Positions 30,535 to 39,228 are shown, counted from the first letter of the stretch. The stretch is DNA of 42,708 nucleotides from ASMP01 sp964617015 (GCA_964617015.1 CAZTVG010000006.1:1-42708); one strand, 5' to 3'. A program made the numbers and translations. Notes: generated by a model not told the origin, from the letters alone.

Positions 30535-31068
30535 ATGGAATTAATATTTATTAGGCATGCTGAAAAAGAAAAAACCGGAGAAGATCCTTATTTAACAAAA
30601 AAAGGAATTAAACAGGTAAAACATCTTGCTAATAGGTTGAGAAAAGAAAATTTTGGTGGATTTTACTGTAGTGATATGAATAGAGCAAAACAAACCGCTA
30701 AAATTGTATCAAAACAAATTAAGATAAAACCAAAAATAGAAAAATCTCTTAATGAATTTAAATCAGAGATGTTAATAAAAAACAAAAATAAATGGGATAG
30801 GAAAGAAAAGAAACATTTCAAGGAACTCACAACTTTTCTTAAAAAGATAACAAAAAAACCCAATGACAAAAAATCTATTTTGATAATTGCCCATGGCATT
30901 ACAAATAGAATAATTCTCTCATATTTTTTAGGTTTAAATCTTAAAAAAATAATACAATTTAGACAGGTAGAGGGAGGATTTAACTCGATTTATTGGGTTA
31001 AAAAATTTAAAAATTGGAGATTAAAAATCTGGAATGATAATAACCATGTACCTAAAAGATTAAGATAA
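30535..31068 (+). CDS. Histidine phosphatase superfamily protein
   Basis: The 177-residue protein starts MELIFIRHAEKEKTGE with the R7-H8 phospho-acceptor motif, followed by DPYLTKKGIKQVKHL and YCSDMNRAKQTAKI (the second Arg helix). The second catalytic His is H120 in IIAHGITNR. This matches the small phosphoglycerate-mutase-like phosphatases (SixA/CobC type) that remove phosphate from proteins or small molecules. It overlaps the next, minus-strand gene tail to tail by 9 bases. Confidence 0.88.
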   Translation: MELIFIRHAEKEKTGEDPYLTKKGIKQVKHLANRLRKENFGGFYCSDMNRAKQTAKIVSKQIKIKPKIEKSLNEFKSEMLIKNKNKWDRKEKKHFKELTTFLKKITKKPNDKKSILIIAHGITNRIILSYFLGLNLKKIIQFRQVEGGFNSIYWVKKFKNWRLKIWNDNNHVPKRLR

Positions 31069-31899
31069 GGGAGTATTAAGTCTTTTAGAAGAAATTATTT
31101 CATTCAATATTTTCATTGGATCTTCTCTTAAAAGTTTTTTCCAATCTATGTTTTTTTTATTTTTTAGATAATCCTCAATCAAATAGTAACCTATTGTATA
31201 TCCCGCCCACATAGGATATCTACCCGTTCCGTAGAAAACTTCGTTGTATTTATCAAAATCCTTCACTTCAAGTATATTTTTAAGTTCTTTAAATATTTCC
31301 CAAGCTTTCTTTTCTGAAATTGCTTGTGTCCAAGGAGATCTTTTTACGGAAAGAACAAAATACTTAAAATGTTCAGCTAGCCCATCTAAAACTAAACCTG
31401 AACCTACTGAAAAATCTCCTCCTTTATAAAAAGGGGATAGGGCATGAGCTAATTCATGAACAATTGCTTCTTTTAAAGATGCTTCCCAATTATCCCTAAA
31501 ATTGATGAATATTAAGAGGGTATTATTCCACGTAGAAAAACCATTTACTCCCCCCATTTTTTCTATAACAAAGTTATCATAAGTGGGAAATAAAAAAATA
31601 TGAACTTTCTTATTGATATATAGTTTACATTTCTCAATAACTTCCCAACAAATTTTCCTCACATTCTTCTCATTTTCAAAACTATATAAGTAAGATTGAT
31701 TCTTTCCTTCTTTGCCAAACACAAATCCTTTTAAGATTTTTTTCAAAAAATCTTTTTCCAAGCATCCTGCAAATCCAATGTCTTCTAATTCAGGAATATT
31801 TTTAACAATTTCTTTTACGACATCTTCAGGAGATCCATTTACATCTAAATAATTATGTAACTCAAAAATTTTATTATTATCTTTTTCCATTTTTATCAT
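31060..31899 (-). CDS. HExxH metalloprotease-like protein (DUF2268-like)
   Basis: The product has 279 residues (276 if the ATG at 31890 is used). H148-E-L-A-H152 with E176 in GLAEHF gives a gluzincin-type zinc site. The downstream GYTIGYYLIEDYL helix, also found in DUF2268-type predicted proteases, follows after the Pro-Met-Trp-Ala segment. No signal peptide, so it is cytoplasmic. Substrate unknown. It lies alone on the minus strand; the 109-base gap to the GluRS gene shows only AT-rich promoter sequence. Confidence 0.72.
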   Translation of the reverse strand: MIKMEKDNNKIFELHNYLDVNGSPEDVVKEIVKNIPELEDIGFAGCLEKDFLKKILKGFVFGKEGKNQSYLYSFENEKNVRKICWEVIEKCKLYINKKVHIFLFPTYDNFVIEKMGGVNGFSTWNNTLLIFINFRDNWEASLKEAIVHELAHALSPFYKGGDFSVGSGLVLDGLAEHFKYFVLSVKRSPWTQAISEKKAWEIFKELKNILEVKDFDKYNEVFYGTGRYPMWAGYTIGYYLIEDYLKNKKNIDWKKLLREDPMKILNEIISSKRLNTPLS

Positions 31900-32008
31900 T
31901 TTTTAACTTTCCCTATACTAATACTATAGATTGGTATTTTATCATCTATTAAATCAAGTATCTTTTTAACTAGTTTTGGATTAAATTTATTAATAGTCCT
32001 TTCTTTTT

Positions 32009-33247
32009 ATGTTTATGAAAAATCTTGAAAAGAAAACTCGTCTAAGCATAGCCGAGTTAGAGAAAAAAACCAAAGCATATGCGTTGAAAAATGCACTTGC
32101 CTATGAAGGCGGGGCAAGGATGGGTCCTGTAATATCTGCCTTGTTTAACGAAGGCCTTGAAAAAAAAGAGGTAAAAAAATATTCCAAGAAGATTTCTGAA
32201 ATTATTCTGCAGATAAATTCTCTTTCAAAAGAAGAACAGGAAAAAGAATTCAAAAAACTGGAGAAAATAATAAGTGTGAGACATGGAAGAGAAGGTCTTC
32301 CGGAACTTCCTGGTGCGAAGAAAGGAAAAGTTATAATGAGATTTGCGCCTTCTGCATCAGGACCTTTTCATATAGGACATGCTTTGACTGCCTCTCTGTC
32401 TTTTTTGTTTGTAAAAAAATATGGTGGAAAATTTTATGTAAGAATAGAAGATACAAATCCAGAGAACATTTACCCTCTTTCTTATAAAATGATTAAAGAA
32501 GAGTCTATGTGGCTTTTTAATAAAACAGGAAAGATTATGATTCAGTCTGACCGCGTGGAATTGTATTACAGATACGCTGAAAAATTAATCAGAAAAGGAG
32601 CATCTTATGTCTGTACTTGTTCTGCAGAAAAATTCAAAGAGTTTATAGCAGCGAAAAAAAATTGTCCTTGCAGAAAGTTTGGCGTTAAAGAAAACTTGGA
32701 GAGATGGAAAAAAATGCTCTCTGAAAAGGGATTTAAGGAAGGCGAGGCTGTTTTGAGGTTTAAATCAGGAATGAAAGATAAAAATCCTGCAATGAGGGAT
32801 TTCCCTCTGGCAAGGATAAATCTCACAAAACACCCAAGGCAGGGAAATAAATACAGGGTCTGGCCCCTAATGAATCTCGCTGTCAGCGTCGATGATATTG
32901 AAATGAAAATGACCCATATCATAAGAGCAAAAGACCACAGAGATAATTCAGAGAGACAGAGAATGATTTACAAAGTTTTAGGAAAAAAATTCCCCTGGAC
33001 AGCTTTTTTAGGAAAAATAAAATTTAAAGATTTGGAATTGTCATCAACAAAAATCAGGAAAGAGATAGAAAAGGGAAATTATTCGGGATGGGATGATCCT
33101 GCATTACCGACCATTGCTTTCTTAAAAAGAAAATATAAGCCGAGTGCATTCTGGAAATTCGCAGAACACATAGGTCTCTCGGAAAAAGACAAAGTCATGG
33201 ACAAAGAAGAGTTTTTCAAACTTCTTGATGCATTTAACAGAGGATAA
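32009..33247 (+). CDS. gltX: Glutamyl-tRNA synthetase lacking the anticodon-binding domain
   Basis: The 412-residue class I synthetase is of the archaeal GlxRS type. The N-terminal about 100-residue helical domain is present. The catalytic domain has RFAPSASGPFHIGH (HIGH at 121-124), R145-IEDTNPE, a zinc site C-x-C/C-x-C (202, 204, 219, 221), an acceptor-binding region and LELSSTKIRK (342-351) in place of KMSKS. The chain ends about 60 residues later at LLDAFNRG, where the beta-barrel anticodon-binding domains of archaeal GluRS (usually about 550 residues in all) would begin. No frame after the stop continues the family. Charging of tRNA-Glu is the expected role; specificity may be altered. 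Confidence 0.88.
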   Translation: MFMKNLEKKTRLSIAELEKKTKAYALKNALAYEGGARMGPVISALFNEGLEKKEVKKYSKKISEIILQINSLSKEEQEKEFKKLEKIISVRHGREGLPELPGAKKGKVIMRFAPSASGPFHIGHALTASLSFLFVKKYGGKFYVRIEDTNPENIYPLSYKMIKEESMWLFNKTGKIMIQSDRVELYYRYAEKLIRKGASYVCTCSAEKFKEFIAAKKNCPCRKFGVKENLERWKKMLSEKGFKEGEAVLRFKSGMKDKNPAMRDFPLARINLTKHPRQGNKYRVWPLMNLAVSVDDIEMKMTHIIRAKDHRDNSERQRMIYKVLGKKFPWTAFLGKIKFKDLELSSTKIRKEIEKGNYSGWDDPALPTIAFLKRKYKPSAFWKFAEHIGLSEKDKVMDKEEFFKLLDAFNRG

Positions 33248-33282
33248 AAACATTTTTAAAGGAAGATTATTTAATTACTTTA

Positions 33283-33744
33283 ATGGTAAGAGGAATGATT
33301 ACAGGAAAAAGAGGATTGTCAGCTGTTATAACTACTCTCATAATTATCCTTCTGGTTTTAGTGGCTGTAGGGATTATATGGGTGGTTATAAGGAACCTTC
33401 TTCAGGAAGGGGCTGAGCAGATTGATATAAGTTCTAAATGTCTTGCTGTTGATATGAGTGCTGTGAGTGTTACAGCTGTTACAAATGAGTCAGGAAATTA
33501 TTCAGTTGCCTTGAGAAGAGGGGCTGGCGGAGAAGCAATCGGCGGAGTTAAATTAACTCTGTTTAATTCAACTGATAACAGCGGGGTTATTGATTTGGGC
33601 ACTGCACTTGATGAGCTTGAAACAAAGACACAAAAAGTTGCAGCTGTAGTTACAAACGCAAACAGACTTGAGTACACTGCTTATTTTATAGATAGCTCAG
33701 GAAATGAACAGATCTGCGCACAAACAAGCACATTTAATTTTTAA
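33283..33744 (+). CDS. Type IV pilin/archaellin-like surface protein
   Basis: The product has 153 residues (149 from the ATG at 33295). The N-terminus TGKRGLSAVITTLIIILLVL is a class III signal peptide: basic residues, Gly as cleavage position -1, then a hydrophobic helix starting LSAVITT. A prepilin peptidase would cleave after Gly. The mature C-terminal domain of about 110 residues is beta-rich (VSVTAVTNESGNYSVALRRG) and has two Cys. It should form or cap a pilus on the cell surface. No pilus ATPase gene is nearby in this window. Confidence 0.82.
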   Translation: MVRGMITGKRGLSAVITTLIIILLVLVAVGIIWVVIRNLLQEGAEQIDISSKCLAVDMSAVSVTAVTNESGNYSVALRRGAGGEAIGGVKLTLFNSTDNSGVIDLGTALDELETKTQKVAAVVTNANRLEYTAYFIDSSGNEQICAQTSTFNF

Positions 33745-34018
33745 TTTAATTTTTATTTATTCTTAATTTTTCTAGAGTTAAGTTTAAGAACTTGTTAGCC
33801 AAAAATTCCTCAAATTATCAAGCTAAACCTTTAAAAATAGTATTTCTTTGGTTCAAACATGACAGTTCAAGCTGTTAATTATCGGCATCACTGTTTGTAA
33901 GAATTTTCCTAGCTGCGCATATATTTTTAATAAGAATCTTTTTATATCATTCTTTACTAAATTAAATAGGGCAATTTTAAAGGAAAGTTTGATAAAGAAA
34001 ACTTTTGGTTGTCTTTAT

Positions 34019-34090
34019 GGTGGATGTAGTTTAATGGCAGAACGTGTGGTTGTGGTCCGCAAGACGAGGGTTCGATTCCCTCTTTCCACC
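34019..34090 (+). tRNA. tRNA-His(GUG)
   Basis: The anticodon stem TGTGG/CCGCA encloses loop TTGTGGT with anticodon GTG. The T arm is GAGGG-TTCGATT-CCCTC. The gene begins GGTGGATG, with the extra 5' G (G-1) that tRNA-His needs encoded opposite the discriminator C, and ends TTTCCACC. No CCA is encoded. The preceding gap (33745-34018) contains a TTTTAAAG TATA-like box about 45 bases upstream and no gene that I can support. Confidence 0.93.
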
Positions 34091-34165
34091 CTCTACAATA
34101 CTGTTCAGGCTGTCGTCTTAAACGAACAAAAAAATGAGGAGAGAAACAAAACAAACAAATAAATT

Positions 34166-34209
34166 AAGGAACGCAATTCCTCGGATAGCTAAAGCTATTA
34201 GTATCCTTG
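34166..34209 (+). promoter_or_regulatory. Structured leader candidate before the Na/Pi symporter
   Basis: In the 127 bases between tRNA-His and the symporter gene, AGGAA-CGCAA-TTCCT can form one hairpin, and GGATA-GCT-AAA-GCT-ATTAGTATCC a second, longer one ending 8 bases before the ATG. An outer AAGGA/TCCTT pairing would enclose both. The structure might act in control of the symporter or be part of a small RNA. Confidence 0.3.
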
Positions 34210-34217
34210 CTTAGTAA

Positions 34218-35273
34218 ATGAAAAAGGGTGTGAAATTAATATTTTTTATTTACTTATTTATATTTTCAATAGAATTAATAAAAAGAACTTCTTTATTTCT
34301 TGCTCCAAATATTAAAGATTTTCTTTCATCTGGTTTACCGCCGATAAAAGCTCTAGCTGTAGGATGGTTTACAACATCCATCGTCCAATCTTCAGGAGCA
34401 ATTGCTTCAATAACAGCAGCATTTGCAGGAAATAATTTAGTAAATTTGCAAACAGCAGTTTATATTTTAATGGGAGCAGCTCTTGGAACTACCATCACAG
34501 CATTAATAATATCATTAATAACAGTTGCTAAAAAAAGAAGGGATTTTAGACATGGTTTTGAAATTGCATTATGCTACTCAATTTATAGTGCATTCTTAAT
34601 TGGTATAGTCTTTTTCTTAGAATATTTTTTCAAATTATTTTCCAGATTATCTTTTTTCCTTGCATCTATATTAGGAGGAAAAACTTCTTTATTGAAAGTT
34701 CCTGATCTTGTTGGTTTAATAACCTCACCAATTATAGACCCATTATTTGTAAAAATTAATAAACTTATATTATTAATATTAGCTTTTGTAATTTTGATTT
34801 TCACTTTGAGATATATTGGTAAATCTGTTATAGAATTTTTTGGCGGAGAGAAAAAAGCAAGAGAATTCATTAATAGACATCTCAAATCAAAATATAAAAC
34901 TTATTTAATAGGAGTTTTATTAACAGCAATTTTATTTTCTTCAAGCATAACTATAGGATTATTGGTTCCATTGGCAGTTGCTCGTTTCATTAACCTGAAA
35001 AAAGCAATTCCATTTATCCTTGGAGCAAATTTAGGAACATTTACTGACGTATTCTTAGCTTCACTAATAATTGGAAAAACAGCGGCATTAGCAACAGCTT
35101 TAGCTTATTTTTCATTTGCTGTACTTGGAGGTATAATATTCTTGCCTAACACAAATTTCTTATTTAAAATAACTAAATATACCTCTAAGGGATTAATCCA
35201 TATTTCAAGAAAAAAAGCACTCTATCTTTTAATAGCCTTCATTTTAATACCTTTATTAATAATACTTCTTTAA
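34218..35273 (+). CDS. Na+/phosphate symporter (NptA/PNaS family)
   Basis: The 351-residue membrane protein has about eight hydrophobic segments. Its inverted-repeat halves each carry the family QSS-type motif: TTSIVQSSGAIASI (Q57-S-S) followed by GAALGTTITALI, and TAILFSSSITIGLL followed by GANLGTFTDVFLAS. These loops bind sodium and phosphate. The C-terminal PhoU-like domain found in many bacterial members is absent, giving a short archaeal form. It should import phosphate into the cell. Confidence 0.88.
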   Translation: MKKGVKLIFFIYLFIFSIELIKRTSLFLAPNIKDFLSSGLPPIKALAVGWFTTSIVQSSGAIASITAAFAGNNLVNLQTAVYILMGAALGTTITALIISLITVAKKRRDFRHGFEIALCYSIYSAFLIGIVFFLEYFFKLFSRLSFFLASILGGKTSLLKVPDLVGLITSPIIDPLFVKINKLILLILAFVILIFTLRYIGKSVIEFFGGEKKAREFINRHLKSKYKTYLIGVLLTAILFSSSITIGLLVPLAVARFINLKKAIPFILGANLGTFTDVFLASLIIGKTAALATALAYFSFAVLGGIIFLPNTNFLFKITKYTSKGLIHISRKKALYLLIAFILIPLLIILL

Positions 35274-35371
35274 AAATTATTTTTATTTATAATCATTTCT
35301 TCGTCTGAATTCGGCATGGATGTATTATTAAAAAACAAAAGTTATAAAAACTCTTTTTTATTTTTATAAAT

Positions 35372-35510
35372 ATGAATATTAAAATCCGAACCTATCGGCA
35401 TTGTTAGAAAAGATTTTAATAGCGAGGCTTCTATAATTAAATTAAGGGGATGTTCAGTGCGGAATATAGGCGCTCCTTCCACCATTTTTGAAAAAGGTGA
35501 GTTAAAATGA
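35372..35510 (+). pseudogene. Small gene with probable frameshift, upstream of GNAT gene
   Basis: TATA-like GTTATAAAAA at 35341-35350 puts transcription start at the ATG at 35372. That frame stops after 11 codons. Moving by one base in the AAAA run at about 35380 gives an open frame through SEPIGIVRKDFNSEASIIKL and CSVRNIGAPSTIFEKGELK to a TGA that overlaps the GNAT ATG (ATGA). The protein-like composition and the exact stop-start overlap indicate a genuine gene of about 45 codons with one missing or extra A. The family is not recognised. Confidence 0.5.
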
Positions 35511-35962
35511 AGATAAGAAAAGCGAGATTAGGAGATGTTAAAGAAATCTTAGAGTTATTTGTAAAATGTGATAAGGAATTAACAAATATTAAAGTAAATA
35601 AATAATATCTAAAAGACATGAAATCTGTAATTAAAAAATACGTGAAAAAGAAATCTGCTTTTTTTCAGGTCGTTGAAAATGAAAACAATAATTTAATAGG
35701 GTATATTTTTGGATTTCCTGAAGAAAAAATATCTTTTAGCAAAAACCCAACTGTGAGGCTTGAAGAGGTTTATGTTCTTCCAGAAGAAAGAGGAAAAAGA
35801 ATCTCAAATAAATTAATAAAAAATTTTTACTTGTGGGCCAAAAAAAGAAACGCTAAAAAAATATCTATAAATGTAAGTGTTAAAAATAATAAAAGTTTAT
35901 TGTATTGGAAAAAAGAAGGCTTTAAAGAAACCTTAAGACGAATGGAGAAAAGAAGAAAATGA
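35507..35962 (+). pseudogene. GNAT-family N-acetyltransferase with in-frame stop codon
   Basis: Reading from the ATG at 35507 gives MKIRKARLGDVKEILELFVK, the first strand and helix of a GNAT enzyme, and meets TAA at 35603-35605. The same frame then continues for 114 residues from the ATG at 35618 with the rest of the fold: NLIGYIFGFP, TVRLEEVYVLPEERGKRISN (acetyl-CoA-binding R/Q-x-x-G-x-[GS]-like loop) and KISINVSVKNNKSLLYWKKE. The full length of 151 codons would be normal. The upstream neighbour also carries a disruption. Either the gene is dying, the TAA is a sequence error, or a short form from 35618 is made. It overlaps hisS by 4 bases. Confidence 0.75.
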
Positions 35963-37104
35963 CGTTCAAAGAAACAGTAAAAGGATTTAAAGATTATTCT
36001 GGAAAAGAAGCTCAAAAAAGAGCAGAAATCAAAAAAATAATAGTTGAGACTTTTGAAAAATATGGTTTTGAGCCTGCAGAAACCCCAACCATTGAATATG
36101 AGGATTTTGTGAAGGGCGAAAATTCTGAAGATGAAGCTGTTTCAGATATTTTCAGGTTAAAAGACAGGGGCAAGAGAAATTTGGCCTTGAGATATGAATT
36201 CACTTTTCAGCTTAAAAGACTGATGAAAAACAAAAAGCTTCCTTACAGGAGATACCAGGTTGGTCCTTTATTCAGGGATGAGCCCGTATCAAAATCCAGA
36301 TTCAGGCAGTTTACACAGTGTGATGTTGATGTAGTTGGATGTACAGTAAAGAACGAGGCAGAGATTTTGGCTATGAGCAATGAAATACTGAAGAAATTAG
36401 GAATAAAATCTTTATTTTTGATAAATAACAGAAAACTTTTGAATGAAATTCTTGATGATTTAAACATCAAAGAAAAAAACAAAGAGCAGGTTTTAAGAGA
36501 GGCTGACAAGTATGATAAACTTCCGGAAAAAGAAGTCATAAAAAATCTGGAGAAACTCGGGGCTGGAAAACTTATTTCCGCTTTAAAGCAGGGAGAGGAT
36601 TATTTCAATAAATTTGAAAGTTATAAGGAAATCATTAGCTTGATGGATTACTGCAGAATTTACGGACTGGAAGTTAAATTTGCGCCGACTGTTGTTCGTG
36701 GATTATCTTATTACAATGGAAACATCTTTGAAGTCAAAGCCAGAGGTATAAAAGAAACAATTGCCGCAGGAGGAAGTTATCCTATTGGTGGTATTCAGTC
36801 AACAGGAATATCTTTTGGACTTGAAAGGCTTTCTTTAATAGCGAAAATAAAGTCAAAAAAAGAGAAATATCTGGTAATTTCGCTTAACCAGGATAAGGAA
36901 GCAATAAAACTTGCGCAGAAACTGAGAAAAAAAGGAAAGACAGTATCTGTTTATTATGGAAAACCATCAAAAGCCCTGGATTATGCCAATAGTTATGATA
37001 TCAGCAAGGTTATTTTCGTTGGAAGCAAAGAAGTAAAGAAAAGAAAATTCAAGGTCAAGGACATGAGAACAGGGAAAGAGAATTATTCTAACGAGATTCT
37101 CTGA
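35959..37104 (+). CDS. hisS: Histidyl-tRNA synthetase
   Basis: The 381-residue class II synthetase has motif 1 around KGFKDYSGKEAQKRAEIKKI, motif 2 at RRYQVGPLFRDEP with SRFRQFTQCDVD, the histidine-binding VVRGLSYYNGNIFEV and motif 3 GISFGLERLSL. A C-terminal anticodon-binding domain of about 85 residues follows (KYLVISLNQDKEAIKLAQKL to the end). It is somewhat shorter than common HisRS (about 420). The start overlaps the GNAT frame (ATGA). tRNA-His lies 1.9 kb upstream, so substrate and enzyme genes are close. Confidence 0.93.
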   Translation: MTFKETVKGFKDYSGKEAQKRAEIKKIIVETFEKYGFEPAETPTIEYEDFVKGENSEDEAVSDIFRLKDRGKRNLALRYEFTFQLKRLMKNKKLPYRRYQVGPLFRDEPVSKSRFRQFTQCDVDVVGCTVKNEAEILAMSNEILKKLGIKSLFLINNRKLLNEILDDLNIKEKNKEQVLREADKYDKLPEKEVIKNLEKLGAGKLISALKQGEDYFNKFESYKEIISLMDYCRIYGLEVKFAPTVVRGLSYYNGNIFEVKARGIKETIAAGGSYPIGGIQSTGISFGLERLSLIAKIKSKKEKYLVISLNQDKEAIKLAQKLRKKGKTVSVYYGKPSKALDYANSYDISKVIFVGSKEVKKRKFKVKDMRTGKENYSNEIL

Positions 37105-37333
37105 TTTTATCCAGAGCAATTTGTGTTCCACGCGATACTAAACCCCAGTATAATGCTGAGTTACCTTCTTTTTTAATCTGTTCTATTGCTTGTCCTATAT
37201 ATTCATTAATTTCATTTTGAGTTAAATTTGGCATACACATTAAAGAAATTTCCACTTTAAGCTCTTTTTCCAACCGACTTGTTATATCACCTTTTAGGTC
37301 AGTATCATGGAATTTTAATCCTTTGTATTCCAT
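37088..37333 (-). CDS. Small protein of unknown function
   Basis: The 81-residue soluble protein begins MEYKGLKFHDTDLKGDITSR, has two Met/Cys-containing strands (ISLMCMPNL) and a helix ending ALDKIRESR. TATA-like ATATAAATC about 32 bases upstream on the minus strand supports the start. It overlaps hisS tail to tail by 17 bases. No family recognised; composition is like that of host genes. Confidence 0.6.
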   Translation of the reverse strand: MEYKGLKFHDTDLKGDITSRLEKELKVEISLMCMPNLTQNEINEYIGQAIEQIKKEGNSALYWGLVSRGTQIALDKIRESR

Positions 37334-37374
37334 ATATTACTTAGATAGTCTTTTTATTTAAAGATTTATATGTT

Positions 37375-38043
37375 CTATTCAACTTTGACTTCCATCTTCC
37401 ATGAATTTTTTTCTCCCGAGATTTTTGAGTCAGTGACTTTTAAAGGTCTTTCAAATAAAGGGCAGTTAAGAACAAAACTCTCGAACTCGCCTCCTTCTCC
37501 TGCAGGATGAATTTTGTATTTTTCATAAAGGTTTTTGACATCTTCCATGAATTTCCTGTCAATTTTCTTTCCAAGCCAGGAAGCATCAAGAGGGTATGCA
37601 GAAACTCCTGTAATAATAACGCGGAATTTGTTTTTTATTAATTCCTCAAGATACTTGAATTCATTTTTGTGCCATAGGGGATTAAAGCATTTAATTTCGA
37701 GTTCATCGCAGATTTTCTGAATCCTTGAAGCCTGATAAACAGAATGCAAAGCCCCTGTAACCAGACAATTTATTTTGTATTTCTTAATAGCAGTTTTGAT
37801 TGCATCCTTCAGATCCTTAAGTTCTTCTTCCTTAATTCCTTTAGTGGCCTTGACTATTAAAGGCAGATTCATAATTTTTGCCTGTTTTTCTGTCTTGGAA
37901 ATTGATGGTGTGTGAAACATGTAACTTTCAGGATTTTCAGAATGAAGAGTTATCAGGCAGGTTAATTCATACCCTTTCTTTTTTGCAAGATAAGCTGAAT
38001 AAGTTGAATCTTTTCCTCCTGAAAATAAAACCGCGCATTTCAT
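37375..38043 (-). CDS. dph6: Diphthine--ammonia ligase (Dph6-type ATP pyrophosphatase)
   Basis: The 222-residue protein starts MKCAVLFSGGKDSTYSAYLA with the PP-loop SGGKDS at 8-13. It continues with the family blocks NCLVTGALHSVYQASRIQKI, CFNPLWHKNEFKYLEELI and AGEGGEFESFVLNCPLF, diagnostic for Dph6/COG2102. The enzyme makes the final amide of diphthamide on elongation factor 2. Length is typical. It lies downstream of scpA on the same strand with a 34-base gap, so cotranscription is possible. Confidence 0.92.
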   Translation of the reverse strand: MKCAVLFSGGKDSTYSAYLAKKKGYELTCLITLHSENPESYMFHTPSISKTEKQAKIMNLPLIVKATKGIKEEELKDLKDAIKTAIKKYKINCLVTGALHSVYQASRIQKICDELEIKCFNPLWHKNEFKYLEELIKNKFRVIITGVSAYPLDASWLGKKIDRKFMEDVKNLYEKYKIHPAGEGGEFESFVLNCPLFERPLKVTDSKISGEKNSWKMEVKVE

Positions 38044-38077
38044 AGGTAAAAAAGTCGGAAAGAGTTTTTAAAACTGC

Positions 38078-39028
38078 TCAATCAAAATCTGCCAAGGGAT
38101 TCTCGAAATCTTTGTTGATTTTTTCAAGGCGTTTTTGCTTTTCAGAATCAAGTTCATGGATTTCTTTCTCAAGTTCTGTTTTAAGGTCTGCGAAATGATC
38201 TGGATTGTGCTTAAAATAAGTTTCCTTAAGCCAGATGTAAAATTCCCCAAAATGCTGCTCCTGCTCAAGCCAGACTTTTTTTTGGTGATCGAGATGCAGT
38301 AAAGGAGAAAAAGAAATTATTTTTTCCTCCCTGTTTTCCCCCACAAATTCTGTAAAGGAGACTCTTTTCTTTTTTTCATTTTCCTTGAAGTGTTTTAATA
38401 GGTTTTCATAGAGTTCTCTTATCTTGTTTTTTATGTTGAATTTTCTTTTTGGAAGAGAAAACATTGTTTCCCTTAGTGCATCCCTTTTTATTATTACTTT
38501 TTTAATTCTTCTGTTCTCTGTTGCAATTGCTTTGTTCAAAGATTCAAGAAGTTCCTGAAGAGTCACTTTCCTGAATCTCGGCATAGGACTTCTTGGAATG
38601 AGATCTGGAATGTTTTCCTCAAGCTCAATTCTTTCAAGAGCATACTTTTTTTCTTCTTTTTTCCCGAAGAGAATTTCATCTATACTTTTAATGTATTTGT
38701 TCAGAAGAATCTCTGATTTAATTCTGAGCAGAAGAGCTGCAGCCAGAAGAACTTTGCTTGAAACAAAAAAATCCGCCTCTTCAAATTTACTGATTTTTTC
38801 AAGATATTTGTCAGTAAGGACCGTTATATTTATATCCCACGGATCCAGTTGCTCGGTATTTATGAGATCATAAATAATTTCCTGCCAGCCAATTTCTCTG
38901 TTAAACAAAATGTCATGAATTTGCTCTTGTTTGACGGATTTTTCCGACGAATAAGCTAAAATTTCTTGATTTTTGTCTTGTTTTGCATTACCCTTTATTT
39001 TGACCTTGCTGAAGTCCTCTTTTACCAT
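38078..39028 (-). CDS. scpA: Segregation and condensation protein A (kleisin)
   Basis: The 316-residue protein has the ScpA N-terminal block INTEQLDPWDINITVLTDKY followed by FEEADFFVSSKVLLAAALLL and RIKSEILL, which binds the SMC neck. The C-terminal winged helix that contacts the other SMC head is expected around FTEFVGENREEKIISFSPLL and EQHFGEFYIWLKETYF. It bridges SMC dimers in chromosome compaction. TATA-like GGTTTATAAG at about 39049-39057 is 25 bases upstream. No scpB is visible in this window. Confidence 0.9.
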   Translation of the reverse strand: MVKEDFSKVKIKGNAKQDKNQEILAYSSEKSVKQEQIHDILFNREIGWQEIIYDLINTEQLDPWDINITVLTDKYLEKISKFEEADFFVSSKVLLAAALLLRIKSEILLNKYIKSIDEILFGKKEEKKYALERIELEENIPDLIPRSPMPRFRKVTLQELLESLNKAIATENRRIKKVIIKRDALRETMFSLPKRKFNIKNKIRELYENLLKHFKENEKKKRVSFTEFVGENREEKIISFSPLLHLDHQKKVWLEQEQHFGEFYIWLKETYFKHNPDHFADLKTELEKEIHELDSEKQKRLEKINKDFENPLADFD

Positions 39029-39105
39029 TAAGTATAGAAATGACAGAGTCTTATAAACCTGACATAAAGTGAAGTAGACTTCCCATTACTTCAGAAAAAT
39101 CATAA

Positions 39106-39138
39106 GTAGTGCCTAATAGGTTTATATGTAGTGCCTAA
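39106..39138. repeat. Direct repeat in the scpA upstream gap
   Basis: GTAGTGCCTAA occurs at 39106-39116 and 39128-39138, 22 bases apart (two helical turns), with ATAGGTTTATAT between. It may be an operator with two sites on one face of the DNA. The remaining part of the 385-base gap 39029-39413 has no supported gene apart from the hairpin locus at 39229-39330. Confidence 0.35.
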
Positions 39139-39228
39139 CACCTATAATTTTAAAAGTATTTTGAAAATTAAATTACTACTTTACACTAGGTATCGTATGT
39201 CATTTTACAAGAGTAACATGAACGAAAG

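Noticed and set aside
33957..34154. Minus-strand frame of 65 codons across tRNA-His.
   Set aside because: It reads through the antisense of a clear tRNA gene.
35959..37104. Ser in place of Asp in the RGLDYY motif of HisRS.
   Set aside because: Archaeal HisRS varies at this position, so it is not evidence of lost function.
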